This document shows positions 11,829 through 23,890 of a stretch of 64,000 nucleotides of DNA, in pieces; the first letter of the stretch is position 1, and each line of letters starts with the position of its first letter. The notes under the pieces are model-generated. The model saw only the letters and a program-made list of their open reading frames with translations, was not told the DNA's origin and ran no database searches. Source of the stretch: Simmondsia chinensis (Eukaryota; Streptophyta; Magnoliopsida; Caryophyllales; Simmondsiaceae); assembly GCA_018398585.1 (NCBI GenBank), contig JAGTTD010000024.1:11746071-11810070 (forward strand), read 5' to 3'. The position numbers were made by a program, and so were the translations under genes.

Positions 11829-11947
11829 ACACAGATGCAAATAGGCGGGAAAATCATAACTATCAACAAAACCCATATAAATATCTAAAATAAAATATCT
11901 GAAACTCATTATACACAGTGTATGATTCATCATACGCCAATAATTAC
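11829..11947 (+). repeat. Direct duplicate of 4179-4298
   Basis: Second copy of the ACAGATGCAAA...CATCATA segment. It leads directly into the higher-order repeat array that follows. Confidence 0.75.
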
Positions 11948-13970
11948 TTGAAACATAACTATATAAGTTGATTTCACACCATTGTACCACTAATTACTTG
12001 AAAAAAACCTACAAAAGTTGATTTTATACCATTAAAACCTATCATACATTGTGTATGATAAGTCATTTACCACTAATTACTCAAAATATACCTATATAAG
12101 CTCATTTTACACGATTATAACCCATTATACACAGTGTAGGATTCATCATACGCCAATAATTACATGAAACATAACTATATAAGTTGATTTCACACCATCG
12201 TACCACTAATTACTTGAAAAAAATCTGCAAAAGTTGATTTGATACCATTAAAACCTATCATATATTGTGTATGATAAGTCATTTACCACTAATTACTTCA
12301 AACATACCTATATAAGCTCATTTTACGCCATTATAACCCATCATACACAGTGTATGATTCATCATAGGCAAATAATTACTTGAAACATAACTATATAAGT
12401 TGATTTCACACCATTGTACCACTAATTACTTGAAAAAAACCAGCAAAAGTTGATTTGATACCATTAAAACGTATCATACATTGTGTATGATAATTTATTG
12501 ACCACTAATTACTTCAAACATACCTATATAAGCTCATTTTACGCCATTATAACCCATCATACATAGTGTATGATTCATCATGCGCCAGTAATTACTTGAA
12601 AAACGCAACTGTATAAGTTGATTTCACACCATTGTACCACTAATTACTTGAAAAAAAAACCTGCAAAAGTTGATTTTATACCATTAAAACCTATCATACA
12701 TTGTGTATGATAAGTCATTTACCACTAATTATTTAAAACATACCTATATAAGCTCATTTTACGCCATTATAACCCATCATACACAGTGTATGATTCATCA
12801 TATGCCAATAATTACTTGAAATATAACTATATAAGTTGATTTCACACCATTGTACCACTAATTACTGCAAAGAAAACCTGCAAAAGTTGATTTTATACTA
12901 GTAAAACCTATCATACATTGTGTATGATAAGTCATTTACCACTAATTATTTGAAACATACCTATATAAGCTCATTTTACGCCATTATAACCCATCATACA
13001 CAGTGTATGATTCATCATACGCCAATAATTACTTGAAACATAACTATATAAGTTGATTTCACACCATTGTACCACTAATTACTTGAAAAAAACCTACAAA
13101 AGTTGATTTTATACCATTAAAACATATCATATATTGTGTATGATAAGTCATTTACCACTAATTACTTCAAACATACCTATATAAGCTCATTTTACGACAT
13201 TATAACCTATCATGCACCGTGTATGATTCATCATACGCCAATAGTTACTTGAAACATAACTATATAAGTTGATTTCACACAATTGTACCACTAATTACTT
13301 GAAAAAAACCTGCAAAAGTTGATTTTATACCATTAAAACCTATCATATATTGTGTATGATAAGTCATTTATCACTAATTATTTGAAACATACCTATATGA
13401 GCTCATTTTACGCCATTATAACCCATCATACACAGTGTATGATTCATCATACGCCAATAATTACTTCAAACATAACTATATAAGTTGATTTCACACCCTT
13501 GTACCACTAATTACTTGAAAAAAACCTGCAAAAGTTAATTTTATATCATTAAAACCTGTCATACATTGTGTATGATAAGTCATTTACCACTAATTATTTT
13601 AAACGTACCTATATAAGCTCATTTTACACTATTATAACCCATCATACACAGTGTATGATTCATCATACACCAATAATTACTTGAAACATAACTATATAAA
13701 TTGATTTCACACCATTATACCACTAATTACTTTGAAAAAACTTGCAAAAGTTGATTTTATACCATTAAAACCTATCATACATTGTGTATAATAAGTCATT
13801 TACCACTAATTACTGGAAACATACCTAAATAAGTTCATTTTACACCATTATAACGCATCATATACAGTTTATGATTGATCATATACTACTAATTACTTGA
13901 AACACACCTAAACAAGTTGAGTTCACACCATTAAAACCAATCATACACCATCAATGAGTTGAAACACACC
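11905..13970. repeat. About 217-bp higher-order tandem array built on the same palindrome
   Basis: Roughly nine copies of a 216-220 bp unit (starts near 12339, 12555, 12775, 12992). Each has three subunits that end in palindrome variants: CATACACAGTGTATG, then a subunit that has lost the palindrome (CACACCATTGTACCAC), then CATACATTGTGTATG. Copies are about 90-95 percent alike, more so than the 83-bp blocks, which suggests later amplification. The array decays after 13850. Confidence 0.82.
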
Positions 13971-14043
13971 AAAAGAAAATTAGGGTCAAAGGGGTCTAAA
14001 AAAGCATAATTTGGGGCTGGGGGGTTTATTTCGTACGATTTCC

Positions 14044-14260
14044 CATTTTTTTCTCTCTCCTCTCATTTTTATCTTTCACCAATTTTTTTTACTCTCTTTT
14101 TTTAACCTTTTACCATTTTTTTTTCTCTTTCCTCCTTTATCTATGTTTACACCCCAATTTTTTTTTTTTTATTAGATCTCCTCTCCTTTTTACATTTACA
14201 ATCCAATTTTTTATGTTACACCACAATTTTGTTATCTCTATCCTCCCTTTTATGGCTGTC
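14044..14260. repeat. Pyrimidine-rich degenerate minisatellite
   Basis: Repeated CTCTCCTC / TTTTTAC / CCAATTTTTT words with a loose 40-45 base period. It is the strand complement in character of 15780-16330 and may be the left inverted end of a 2.3-kb AT-rich element. Confidence 0.45.
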
Positions 14261-15300
14261 GTTTCAATTACAGGGACAACTAAAATTTGGTTTTCCTTAT
14301 ACTCAGAAGATTGTAAACAAGAGTAATTAACTCTTTTTTATTATATATTTAGAAAATTGTAAACAATAATAATTTATAATTTCTAATAATTAGTCTATGC
14401 AACTAGTTTTGCTAACCATTTCTATATGACGTTGTTGCTAATGGCCGAAAGATCCAAGCAAAGGACAAGTTATAATTTAAAATATGATATATATAACATT
14501 TGTAAAGCTTAGAATTTTTATAAATAATAGAATGACTAATGTAACAAAAGTCTTACAACTTAATAAAAGACTAAAATAATATATGGTTCTAAATAACAAA
14601 TTTTGACATAGTAAATTCATGTCTGCATGAGACTCATATTTGTATTCTAGTTCTTTCTTCTTCAGTAGTAACACATTTCTTCTTCTTCCTCCTTAGCGAC
14701 AAAACATTTGTGCATCATCAACAATGAAGACTGCAACAAAAGTACATCGAAAAAAATAAAATAATTACAAAAATTTATAAATTCTTATCATTAAACAACT
14801 ATAGAAAAGAATGAACAAAAAAGAAGCATGACTTTTTAAGGCTACAAATAACTAAAAGCAGCAAATATTAAAATTCAAAATTATTAAAATAAGTAATCTA
14901 TATGTATAGTTCGATACAAAGACTCTCAACAGTAGCAGATCCAGGACTCCAACAATGCGAGGTCCATATTTATATTATAAATAAAAATAATTATAATACT
15001 AATAACAAAAAGTAATATTAACTATTTATATTATCTGTGTATATTTATATATTATAAAAATTAGGACAATGAACATATATATGTATCAATATAATAAAAT
15101 TAAACAATAGATAGAAAGAAAATCAACTAGTTATACTATATGAGTGATACGAAACGATTATGGGTGAAAGAGAAAGGTAAGAGATAAGAAAAGAGAAAAT
15201 AATTATACTTTTGAAAAACTAGGATTTAATTTTCATGGTGTTCAGATAAAAAAATTTCATAATACAAGTTATTAAGGAAGCCAAAAAAAAGAAAAAAGAG
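14261..15300. other. AT-rich stretch without a recognisable gene
   Basis: I see no credible coding region, RNA gene or transposon end. Short open frames are AT-rich and do not resemble proteins. Confidence 0.6.
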
Positions 15301-15327
15301 GGTAAAGGTGATAAATATACACAATAC

Positions 15328-15390
15328 TCGAAATTGAACCCACGACCTATAAAAATTTGATAACACGCTCTACCATTAGGCTAAAGGTGA
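15328..15390 (-). pseudogene. tRNA-like relic (tRNA-derived SINE head or tRNA pseudogene)
   Basis: Read on the minus strand it has an A-box-like TAGCCTAATGG (15384-15374) followed about 35 bases later by a B-box-like GGGTTCAATTTCG (15341-15329). The spacing is right for a tRNA or tRNA-derived SINE promoter. The B box departs from GGTTCGANTCC and no full cloverleaf is evident, so it is probably inactive. Confidence 0.5.
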
Positions 15391-15779
15391 CTTCTTGATG
15401 TTGGTTCATAACTTGGTTTTTCATACTGTTTATAATTTTGGTACTGGCGTGTATAAGTTTTAAAGATTAGGTGATAAAGCTATAGTGTCTATGCCCTCCA
15501 CTTCTTTCAACGTCACCTTTTTTTACTGATTCTCAATCATCCCAAAATTTATACTTTTGCTTTGTTCAAACTTTCAATTAAATATTAATGTATTAAATCC
15601 TTTTATCCTATTAACTACAATATCCACAAATCTTTTTACTCTCTTATTAAATTGGCGAAAAATTGTAAAATATGAATTTCTGATTTTGCTAATTAGGTTT
15701 CAATTTATAGTATTCAATTTTTCTTATCTTTTACTACAAACTTCACCGAATATTGTAAAAACATTATAATCAAATTTTA

Positions 15780-16330
15780 ATAAATAAAGAAAACAGAGGA
15801 GATAATGAATTATCTTTATAGCAAAATCAGAAGTAAACGTAGAAAGGGAAGTAAAAAAAAATTGGGATATAAACGTAAAAAGCAGAGGAGAGAAAAAAAA
15901 AATTGGGTATAAACGTAGAAAAAAGAGGGGAGAGAGCAGGGAGTAACAAAAAATTAGGGTGTAAAGTAGAAAGGGAAGGAGATAAGACGAGTAATAAAAT
16001 TGAGATGTAAATTTAGTATGAAAAGGAGACAGAAAAATTAGTAAAAGATTAAAAAGAGATGAGAGAGGGAAAAAAAATGGTAAAAACTTAAAAAAATTAA
16101 AAAAAAAATTTGGTAAGAGTTAGGGGAGAAGAGAGAGAAAAAAGAAATTGGTGAAATTTTAAAAAGGTAAAAAAAGATGAGAGAGGAGGTAGAGAAAAAT
16201 AAAATTGATAAAAATTTAAAAAGGTCAAAAAAAAAAATAGCGTAAAAAAATTAGTAAAAGGTTAAAAAGAAGAGAAAAGGAGAGAAAAAGTTAAAAAATT
16301 GAGACTTAGAGGGAAAAGAGAAAAAGAAAT
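15780..16330. repeat. Purine-rich degenerate minisatellite, inverted relative to 14044-14260
   Basis: Repeating words such as AAAATTGGGTATAAACGTAG, AGAGGGGAGAGAG and AAAAATTAGTAAAAG. Period is roughly 40-45 bases and loose. Each word has a reverse-complement counterpart in 14044-14260. Confidence 0.5.
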
Positions 16331-17752
16331 AAGGGTTTAATTAGAACCATTAACCAATCTTTTTTAAGATTTAACGGTTTAAATTTAATTTTCTTATATT
16401 CCCACGAAGCTTCAATTCTCATTATAGCCTCTATATATATATTAGTATTTTAAAGTTTGGTGCATTAATCTTTTAGCATACAAATTTTCCGAAATTATTT
16501 TCTAGTCTAAAAGTTATATACACTTCATAAATTAATATGAAAAAGAGTATAAAAAGATGTAAAACTTATCAGTATTTATTAATAATTCTATCATCTCCTC
16601 ACTCTTTCCCTAATCCTACATATGAACCACAATTGCTCATGAAGAAAAGTTGGGAAAGAAACCTATTTTTCACCCTTACATATCAATACTTGAACTATTT
16701 TATTAAATATACATAACTTTTTACACCAAAAAAATTATTTCACAAAGCTAATAGACTAGAAAATTAACATACCAAACCTTAGGGCACCAATACGTAATTT
16801 ACCCAAAAGTATATAGGTTAGAACCTCTAGTTACACGAAATATGATACTTCTGCATAATTATAGACATGTAGCGCATCCAACAAGTTAAACATTGGGTTC
16901 AAGTTAAACATATTGACATGAAACATAACATGAAAGGACATGTTAATTATCCCCAAGCATACTCTTATTTGTTAAGCGACATGATAGTATTCAGCGTTTA
17001 CTGGCAAACTGAGAAGACAAAAGATGCATTTAGACTTAATTAGGGTTTAAGAAACAAGCTTCAGGAAGCAGATCCTTCAATAGCTCAACAAGCTCAAGCT
17101 CATTAACAAACTTGATAGATTCACCTCGTTCCAAGCTTGATCCATACCAAGTCACCTAACTTAGCTAGGTGAGCCAAGTTCAAGTCTCGTAGAGCTCAAG
17201 CTCAAAGGTCGACAAAGTCTAACGAGCCTAAATAAGCAACTCCTATATAAATTACTTACACGGGTTCATCTAATTAAGCCAAGTTCAGGCATAAACAAAC
17301 TTGCATCAAACTTGAATGAGCCTAAAAGAGACAAGCTTATCACAAAGCACACTGCTAGCTTCGAGCTCAACTAGCAGTGCGCAGAGGCTCGGGGGATTCA
17401 AAAAAAAAAAAAAAAAAAACATTTTTGAGCCAGGTTCAAGATTTTGATGAGCAGAGCTCGACGAAAGTTACCAGATTCAACGAGCTTCAAGCCAGCCAAA
17501 GCCAAGCCTAAAGCCAGACAAACTCGCTCAGCTCTGTCTACACACCAAATTCCAAACACTGACTCTTGTCGCCAGAAAAATCAACTTAGAAACAAATACA
17601 AAAGCCAGTCAATGAGTAGAAATATAAATCCTCAATTCTCATGCTTCTTTCATCCCAGTAGCTTTAAGAGGGATTGTTGAACATAGAAGAGAAGGCCTTC
17701 AAGAACTACCAAGTATGCTGGAGCAACCTCCAAAATTTGACTCTCGTTCCTG
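16331..17752. other. Intergenic DNA downstream of the CPSase gene
   Basis: AT-rich to about 17000. From 17050 to 17500 it is dense in AGCTCAAGCT / GAGCTCGA words, which recur in old plant repeats, with a run of about 20 A at 17401. The last few hundred bases should hold the 3' UTR of the minus-strand gene whose stop is at 17755-17753. I cannot place the poly(A) site. Confidence 0.5.
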
Positions 17753-17802
17753 TTATGCAGTTCCTTTCACTCTCTTCATCATATCGACGAATTCTCTAAA
17801 AA
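17753..17802 (-). CDS. CARA: Last coding exon of the CPSase small subunit, isolated by 4.6 kb
   Basis: After an acceptor ending CGTTACAG the exon reads (V)[19 protein letters not shown]. It completes the valine codon begun by the G that ends exon 9 at 22411 (HDSDS-V). This matches the C-terminal FREFI-like tail expected of plant CPSase small subunits. With it, the exon sum is a whole number of codons. It is easy to miss because the preceding intron holds a retrotransposon. Confidence 0.9.
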
Positions 17803-20800
17803 CTGTAACGACAGAAGAGACTATGAGTATTTCTATGCATCCAGCAACGTAGCCAACAGGTGTGGACACACAAGAAAAAAAGAGACCGAAAATGAGCATG
17901 TTCCAGCTAAAGTGAAGGTAGCCCATGAAACGTGTTTAAAATCGTTTGAACATGGGGAAGCCAGGACATGTGCAGGCCTCTATTGGAAGGGATGCTTTGA
18001 TGGAACGTACCTTGTCAAAAGGGGGTCATGCAGCCTCAAAAAGATTCGTTTAGATTGCATAAAGAAAGGCATTGCTTCAATATAGCTTCATAAAGATATA
18101 ATTCATGATATAGCATAATGACACTTCACGTTTATGAGAAGAGGTCCAAACACTACCAAGGTTTCATCAACATTCTCACTCCGGCCCTCACTCTTCTGGT
18201 ACTTCATACTCGTATAGTGTTCGTAACAGCCACAGGCATGGCTGTGGGCATGCCTCTAATGGTGGTCAGAGGAGGTACCAGTGGGTCGCGCAAGGGCTAT
18301 ATTATACCCCCTTCATTTTCTAGGAACAAGCGGCTTCATACACGTTCCCATGTAAATACTCTCTGCTACCCCTGACATCCATCAGCTTTCTTATCATCCT
18401 CCTCCACTAGGTTCAACTGGGCCCTCTATCCTGGGGCCCCAGTTGATGTCCGCTATATCTCCAGCTTTTAATACAATATTTACTAATACATCTTCAATTC
18501 TCTGTCAACACCATTCTTCCTATGATCATGATTTTCTTTCATGCCCATTTCTTTCCTGTGGTGCTTCACCAATACTGCTATTAGTAATTATGAATCGGCT
18601 CCTTCCAATACTTGGGTTAAGAACACCAGTGCGCTCTCACATATGATGTCCTCTCCAGGAACTCTTCATTTTGTTATTCCTTATCCAGCTATTGAATCTG
18701 TTCAAGTGGCCAATGGTTCTCATATTCTTATCTCTCATATTGAGTCAACTAAAATTTCTACGGCTTATTCTCCCTTTCCTCTTTCTCGTGTTTTAGTCAC
18801 ACCCTCTCTTAAAAAAGAATTAAGCTTCGCCCGTCAATTCAATTCTGATAATAATTGCTCTGACCCCTTTGGTTTTCCTTGTAAAGATTTATATATGAGC
18901 AGCATCCCTCATAGGTCCAATAGTTTGGGTCCTCTATCCTATTCATCATATATCTAATCCTTTCCCTCAATGTCATCCATGTGTCTCTCGCTATTTAGCA
19001 TCGTCAGCTTGGTCATCTAGGTTACTCAGCGCTATCTACTGTATTTTTCTAGTTTCACTCGATCCTTAAATTATTCTTCATCTCATGTCTGTCAATTAAG
19101 AAAGCACATCTTTTGCCTTTTTTTCCTGATCTCAGTTATGTACTTTTCAGCCTTTTGAATTAATACATTCTAATGTTTAGGCGTCTCATATTCTCATTTC
19201 TAGTGGATATCGTTACTACTTATTATTGTTGGATGACTACTCACATCATTGTTCGAGTTTTCCATACGTACTAAATTTGAATATTATGTGACAACAAATG
19301 GGGAATATGTTAATTGGTCTTATTAAGATTTCTTTGCCGCAGGGGTATTCATTGTTGGTTATCATGCCATGGTACCTCGGCTAAAAATGAAAAAAGTAGA
19401 ATGCACGCATTGCACTATTCTTAACACGGTTCAGGCTTTATTATTTCAAGCTTCTTTCCGTGTGTACTACTAAGGTGGAGGCAGTCCACGTTGTCATTCA
19501 TGTAGTCAGCATTTTCCCTACTCCTTTTAATGCAGCACAACTTGCTAACAAAAACTCAACTCAATTTTTATTTCATCAAAACTTCAAACTAATGAATTAT
19601 AAAGCCCTATTTAGAGAAAAGACTAAACCCTATTGGATAACTTAAGTGACAAATAATAAAAAGAACTAAATTATCCCTTACTGAGGATATACTCATGACT
19701 TACCTGCTTATGGGGGCTTGTGGGTTGTTCTCATGGGCCGGGGTTAGTTGGGGCAACCCAATCCCTCGTCACAAAAAAAAAAAAAAAAAAAAATAAATTA
19801 TCCCACTAATTAAAACAAAACTAAAATATTTTATTGACTTAAAAGATATATTCTAATCTAACCTCATCGATTACTCTATCCAAATCTAATAAAATATCAA
19901 ATCTTTTATAATTAGTAATCCTCTTCTTTCGTGCTGCATCACCTTTGCTTCACCATTGTACTCTTCATGAGTTGCTCTTTAACAAGTGGCCCTATTATCA
20001 TCTTCGTGTGTTCGGATGTGCTTGTTATCCTCACTTTAATGCTATCGGCTTGCACAAGCTAACTCCCCTATCTACACTTTGCATTTTCTTGGGTTATCCC
20101 TTACATCACAAAGGTCATCATTGTTTGGATCTTCAATCGAACAAGATTATTATCTCTCATCATGTTGTATTTGATGAATCTAATTTTCCTTATGCTCAGT
20201 TGACTGGGATTGCATCGTCGACCTCTGGATGTGACCATGAAGAGGTTGGGCTGGTTTTGAGCTGCCCGATTCTCTCTTTTCGCTCCTGTTTTTCTCTACT
20301 GGCCACTGCACCATCTATTTTGGCACAGCTTGTTCCACTAATATATGACTTTGGTTTTGTTTTCCTACGTCCCACGATGTCTCACCCTCCATAGGGCTGC
20401 TCAGCACATTAATTCTATAGCCCACCCTATTGGCGCATCTGTAAGTGGAAGCTCTGTTACTACACAACTTGGCTTGGCCTCTTTTGGTGGTGGCGCTGCT
20501 ACTCCATCCACAGATCTCACACACAGCATATTATGGCCAGAAAACTGACGCTAACTCAGCCACAAGCCAGTGTCTTTAAGCCTTATGTCTAGCCATTAAT
20601 GGTGGCTGCTCGGACTACCTTGCCCTCTGAGCCTCGTACTTTACAGGAGGGTTCTCATGATACATTGGTGTCCCTCCATGGCCAAGAAATATTAGCCTCT
20701 TATTGATTTTTTCTTCCTAGACCCTCTCATGGCAATATCATTCACTCAAAATGGGTCTATAGTGTTATGCACCGATTCTATAATACTCTTAAGAGGTATA

Positions 20801-23800
20801 CAGCTCGCCTTGTGGCTCAATGCCATCCTCAACAGGTTGTTATTGATTTTTATCAAACTTTTAGTCTGGTCGTGAAGCCTATCACTATTAGCACCGTTCT
20901 CTCCTTGGTCGTATCTCGTGGTTGGCTTATACACCAATTGGATATCAAAAATGTTTTTTCTTCATGATCGATTCGTAAATTGTGTATAATTGCCAACCTC
21001 CCATGTTTGTTGATCCTACAAAGCCAAATCATGTATGTCAGCTTCGTAAAGTTATTTATGGTGTAAAACACGCTCCTTGGGATTAGTATCATTTGTTTCT
21101 TTTCTCCACAGACAGGGTTTTTGCAGTAATTATGCAATTATTCTATGTTTACCTTAACAACACCATAACCAGGGTATTCTCCTTTATGTGAACGATATTA
21201 TTCTCACTGCCTCATCATCAACCTTACTTCATTGACTAATCCAGGACATATATCGAGAATTTTCTATGACTGACAAGAGACCGCCTCACTATTTCCCAGG
21301 TATATTAGCTAAGCAAACACAAGATGGCTCTTTATGTCTCAAATTAAATATGCTTTTGATTTGTTGGACCGATGTTTGATGTGTTGTGTAATCCTGCTCA
21401 TACACCGATAATTTCTGCTTCTCATGATCGTCCTTCAGTTCCTGATCCAATCTGTTATCGCAGTATTACTGGTGCATTATAGTACCTTACCTTCACTAGG
21501 TTCAATATCTCTTTCCTAGTACTAGAAGTTTGCCTCTTTATGCATGATCCTTGTGATGTTCACCTAAACTATGAAGCATACTCTCATGGCACGTTGGATC
21601 ACAGTCTCCATTCTCAATCTTCCTTGGCATGGCTCTCTGCTCATTCTGATGCCGATTGGACCAGTTGTCAAGATATTCATCGCTCTATGTTTTGTTATTG
21701 TTTGTTTGGGGAATTGATTTAATTTCAAGGTCTTTTAAATGCCAATATACAATCTCCCTTCCAGTGCGGAGGTCAAATATCGTGGTGTGGCGAATGGTGG
21801 CCAAAACTTGCTGGATTAGTAACTTCTTGTTCTTGGAATTTCTTTACTTGATTCCACCTTGGCTTATTGTGACAATGTCAAGGTATGTACTTGGCTTCCA
21901 ACCCGGTTCAATATAGGCGGACAAAGCATGTCGTGATCGATATTCAATTTGTTGGGGAGGTGGCTCTTAGTCAAGTTTGGGTTATCCATGTTCCCTTTAA
22001 ATTATAGTTCGTTGATATCTTTACTAAAGGGCTTATGCTGCTCTCTCTCTCTTTAAAGATTTTAGGCGCAATCTTCACTTTATGTCCCCTTCCCTCTCAG
22101 ATTGACGGGGTATCTTAAATGTACCCATTAAAGTGAGAATTTGTATGGATGTAGGTTGGACATAATAATGTACAGGTTATGGAAGTTGTATACCGTAGCT
22201 GTAGCTAGGCATGCTACATTGATTGTATGCTTATTCTCTAATATACATGTGAGGCTCATTCTTCAATGTGAAAAGGTTATCCTTTCAACCAAACAAAGCC
22301 TACACGTCTCATGCGCTTCCCAGATGCAAAAAGAAAGAGCTTCTTGCTCCATTACAGAAGTATGTGAAGGTCAGAATTAAAAAAAAGTAGATTGGAGAGA
22401 ACTTGCGTACCTGAGTCAGAATCATGAGGTCCTGGAGATGCTTCAGGATGGTACTGTAGAGACATGATGTTCTTGGCTTGAAAGGCAAGACCCGCGCAGC
22501 TTCCATCATTTAGATTAATGTGCGTCACTTTTACACCCTCCAGAAGGGTAGCCGGATCCACAGCGTAGTTATGATTCTGTCACGGGATGATTCAGACAAG
22601 AATCAGTCGTGTTGATGTTAATCAAAGAAACATGGTACGGATAAATGTTTTTCGTATCAATCAAGGTCCCGTTTAGCATTTAGTGGGCCAATAATCACTT
22701 GAATACCCATCTTATATCAGAGTATTTATGAAACATAATGCTCTATCTGTTCTTTTCAAAATTAGTGCTCTTACAAAGTACTTGCACCTGTTTATAAATA
22801 TTTGAACTCGTAGCAATGTCCCCAAAAAAAAAAAAAAAAAAAAAAGAAAAAAAAAAGAAAAATTCTAGCTTGCTAAAACACGAACGCACCTGTGAACTAA
22901 TTTCGACACACCCAGTTCGCAAATCACGAACAGGATGATTCCCGCCATGGTGCCCGAACTTCATCTTGAAAGTCTTGCCTCCCAATGCCTGGCCAAGTAA
23001 CTGGTGGCCCATGCATATTCCAAAAATGGGAACCTTGCCCAGTAGTTCCTTCACCATCTCAACAGCATACGGAACTGCAGATGGGTCCCCAGGACCGTTG
23101 CTAAAAAGAATCCCATCTGGACTCATCTTCAACGTCTCTGATGCTGGCCATGTTGAGGGCACAACAGTAATTTTACATCCGTGTGATGCCAAACGCCTCA
23201 ATATATTTTGTTTGATTCCAAAATCATAAGCAACAACCTTTGTTTTAGGCACATGGCATAAGAAAACAGTCAGCAACAATTTGTATCCTCATAGTAAATA
23301 CAAACAAAATCCAGTATAAAGAAGATGCTGACATGGAATGGCGATTCGTGCCTCCTGTTTGTGTTGAAATCCCATTCAGAACCTGTTTTCTCAACCCATT
23401 CATATGGCGATTGACAGCTGACGCCACTAATCAAATCAACACCTGATAATGAAACTGAGAATTACCATCCGAAGAATACTAGAAATAGCCATAATTTTCA
23501 TTTTATAAGATTCCAAACCTACCAACAATGTCCCATGAACGAGCCATTTCCAAGAGCAGTTCATCAGATTTTGTTTCTTCTGTACTTAAAACACCAATTA
23601 GACTTCCATCTTCCCTAAGTCGACGGGTGATTGCACGAGTGTCAACATCATCTATCACACCGTCCAAGTCAATATAAGAGACATAGGATGACAAAGCAAA
23701 CCAGTCTAGTAAATTTTGATAAGCCAATTTATGACTTACAAATACCCATGATGTTCCTTTTTGCTAAATAATCTCCAAGTGTCTCGGCACATCTCCAGTT

Positions 23801-23841
23801 TGATGTACTGCAAGATTAGACAACAGTCAGACTTACACGGA

Positions 23842-23890
<49 letters not shown>

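Larger units (their letters stand above)
1..14043. mobile_element. Large Mutator-like element (MULE) carrying transposase and Ulp1-type protease genes
   Basis: A mudrA-like transposase gene (+, 779-3629) and a Ulp1/DUF1985 protease gene (-, 10051-6680) face each other. Blocks of the same tandem repeat surround and separate them. The left block (1-720) is in the opposite orientation to the right block (10070-11190), as long terminal inverted regions of a MULE would be. MULEs that carry a Ulp1 protease gene are known in plants (the Kaonashi type), and this pair fits that class. The left terminus is outside the window. The right terminus is probably near 14043, where the repeats stop and a G-rich stretch ends in TACGATTTCCC. 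No target-site duplication can be tested with one end missing. Both genes carry stops, so the copy is not autonomous. The outer limits are inference. Confidence 0.72.
18118..22300 (+). mobile_element. Decayed Ty1/copia element inside the last CPSase intron
   Basis: Order on + is that of a copia polyprotein. A protease-like region (18520-18957; W-V-K-N-T-S-A where D-T/S-G-A is expected) is followed by integrase core remnants (about 19150-19480). Next come the integrase C-terminal region [11 protein letters not shown]...KLTPLST (19945-20210), reverse transcriptase remnants (20570-21340; [14 protein letters not shown]) and RNase H remnants (21540-22080; [16 protein letters not shown]-like). Many stops and frameshifts; an old, dead copy. 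It lies antisense to the host gene. Around 22107 a PPT/LTR-like sequence begins, with repeated GTA/TAGCTAGGCATGC words. I could not identify a matching left LTR or TSD. Confidence 0.75.

Noticed and set aside
22141..22380. Open frame between copia RNase H and CPSase exon 9
   Set aside because: It covers LTR-like copia sequence and intron; no recognisable protein.
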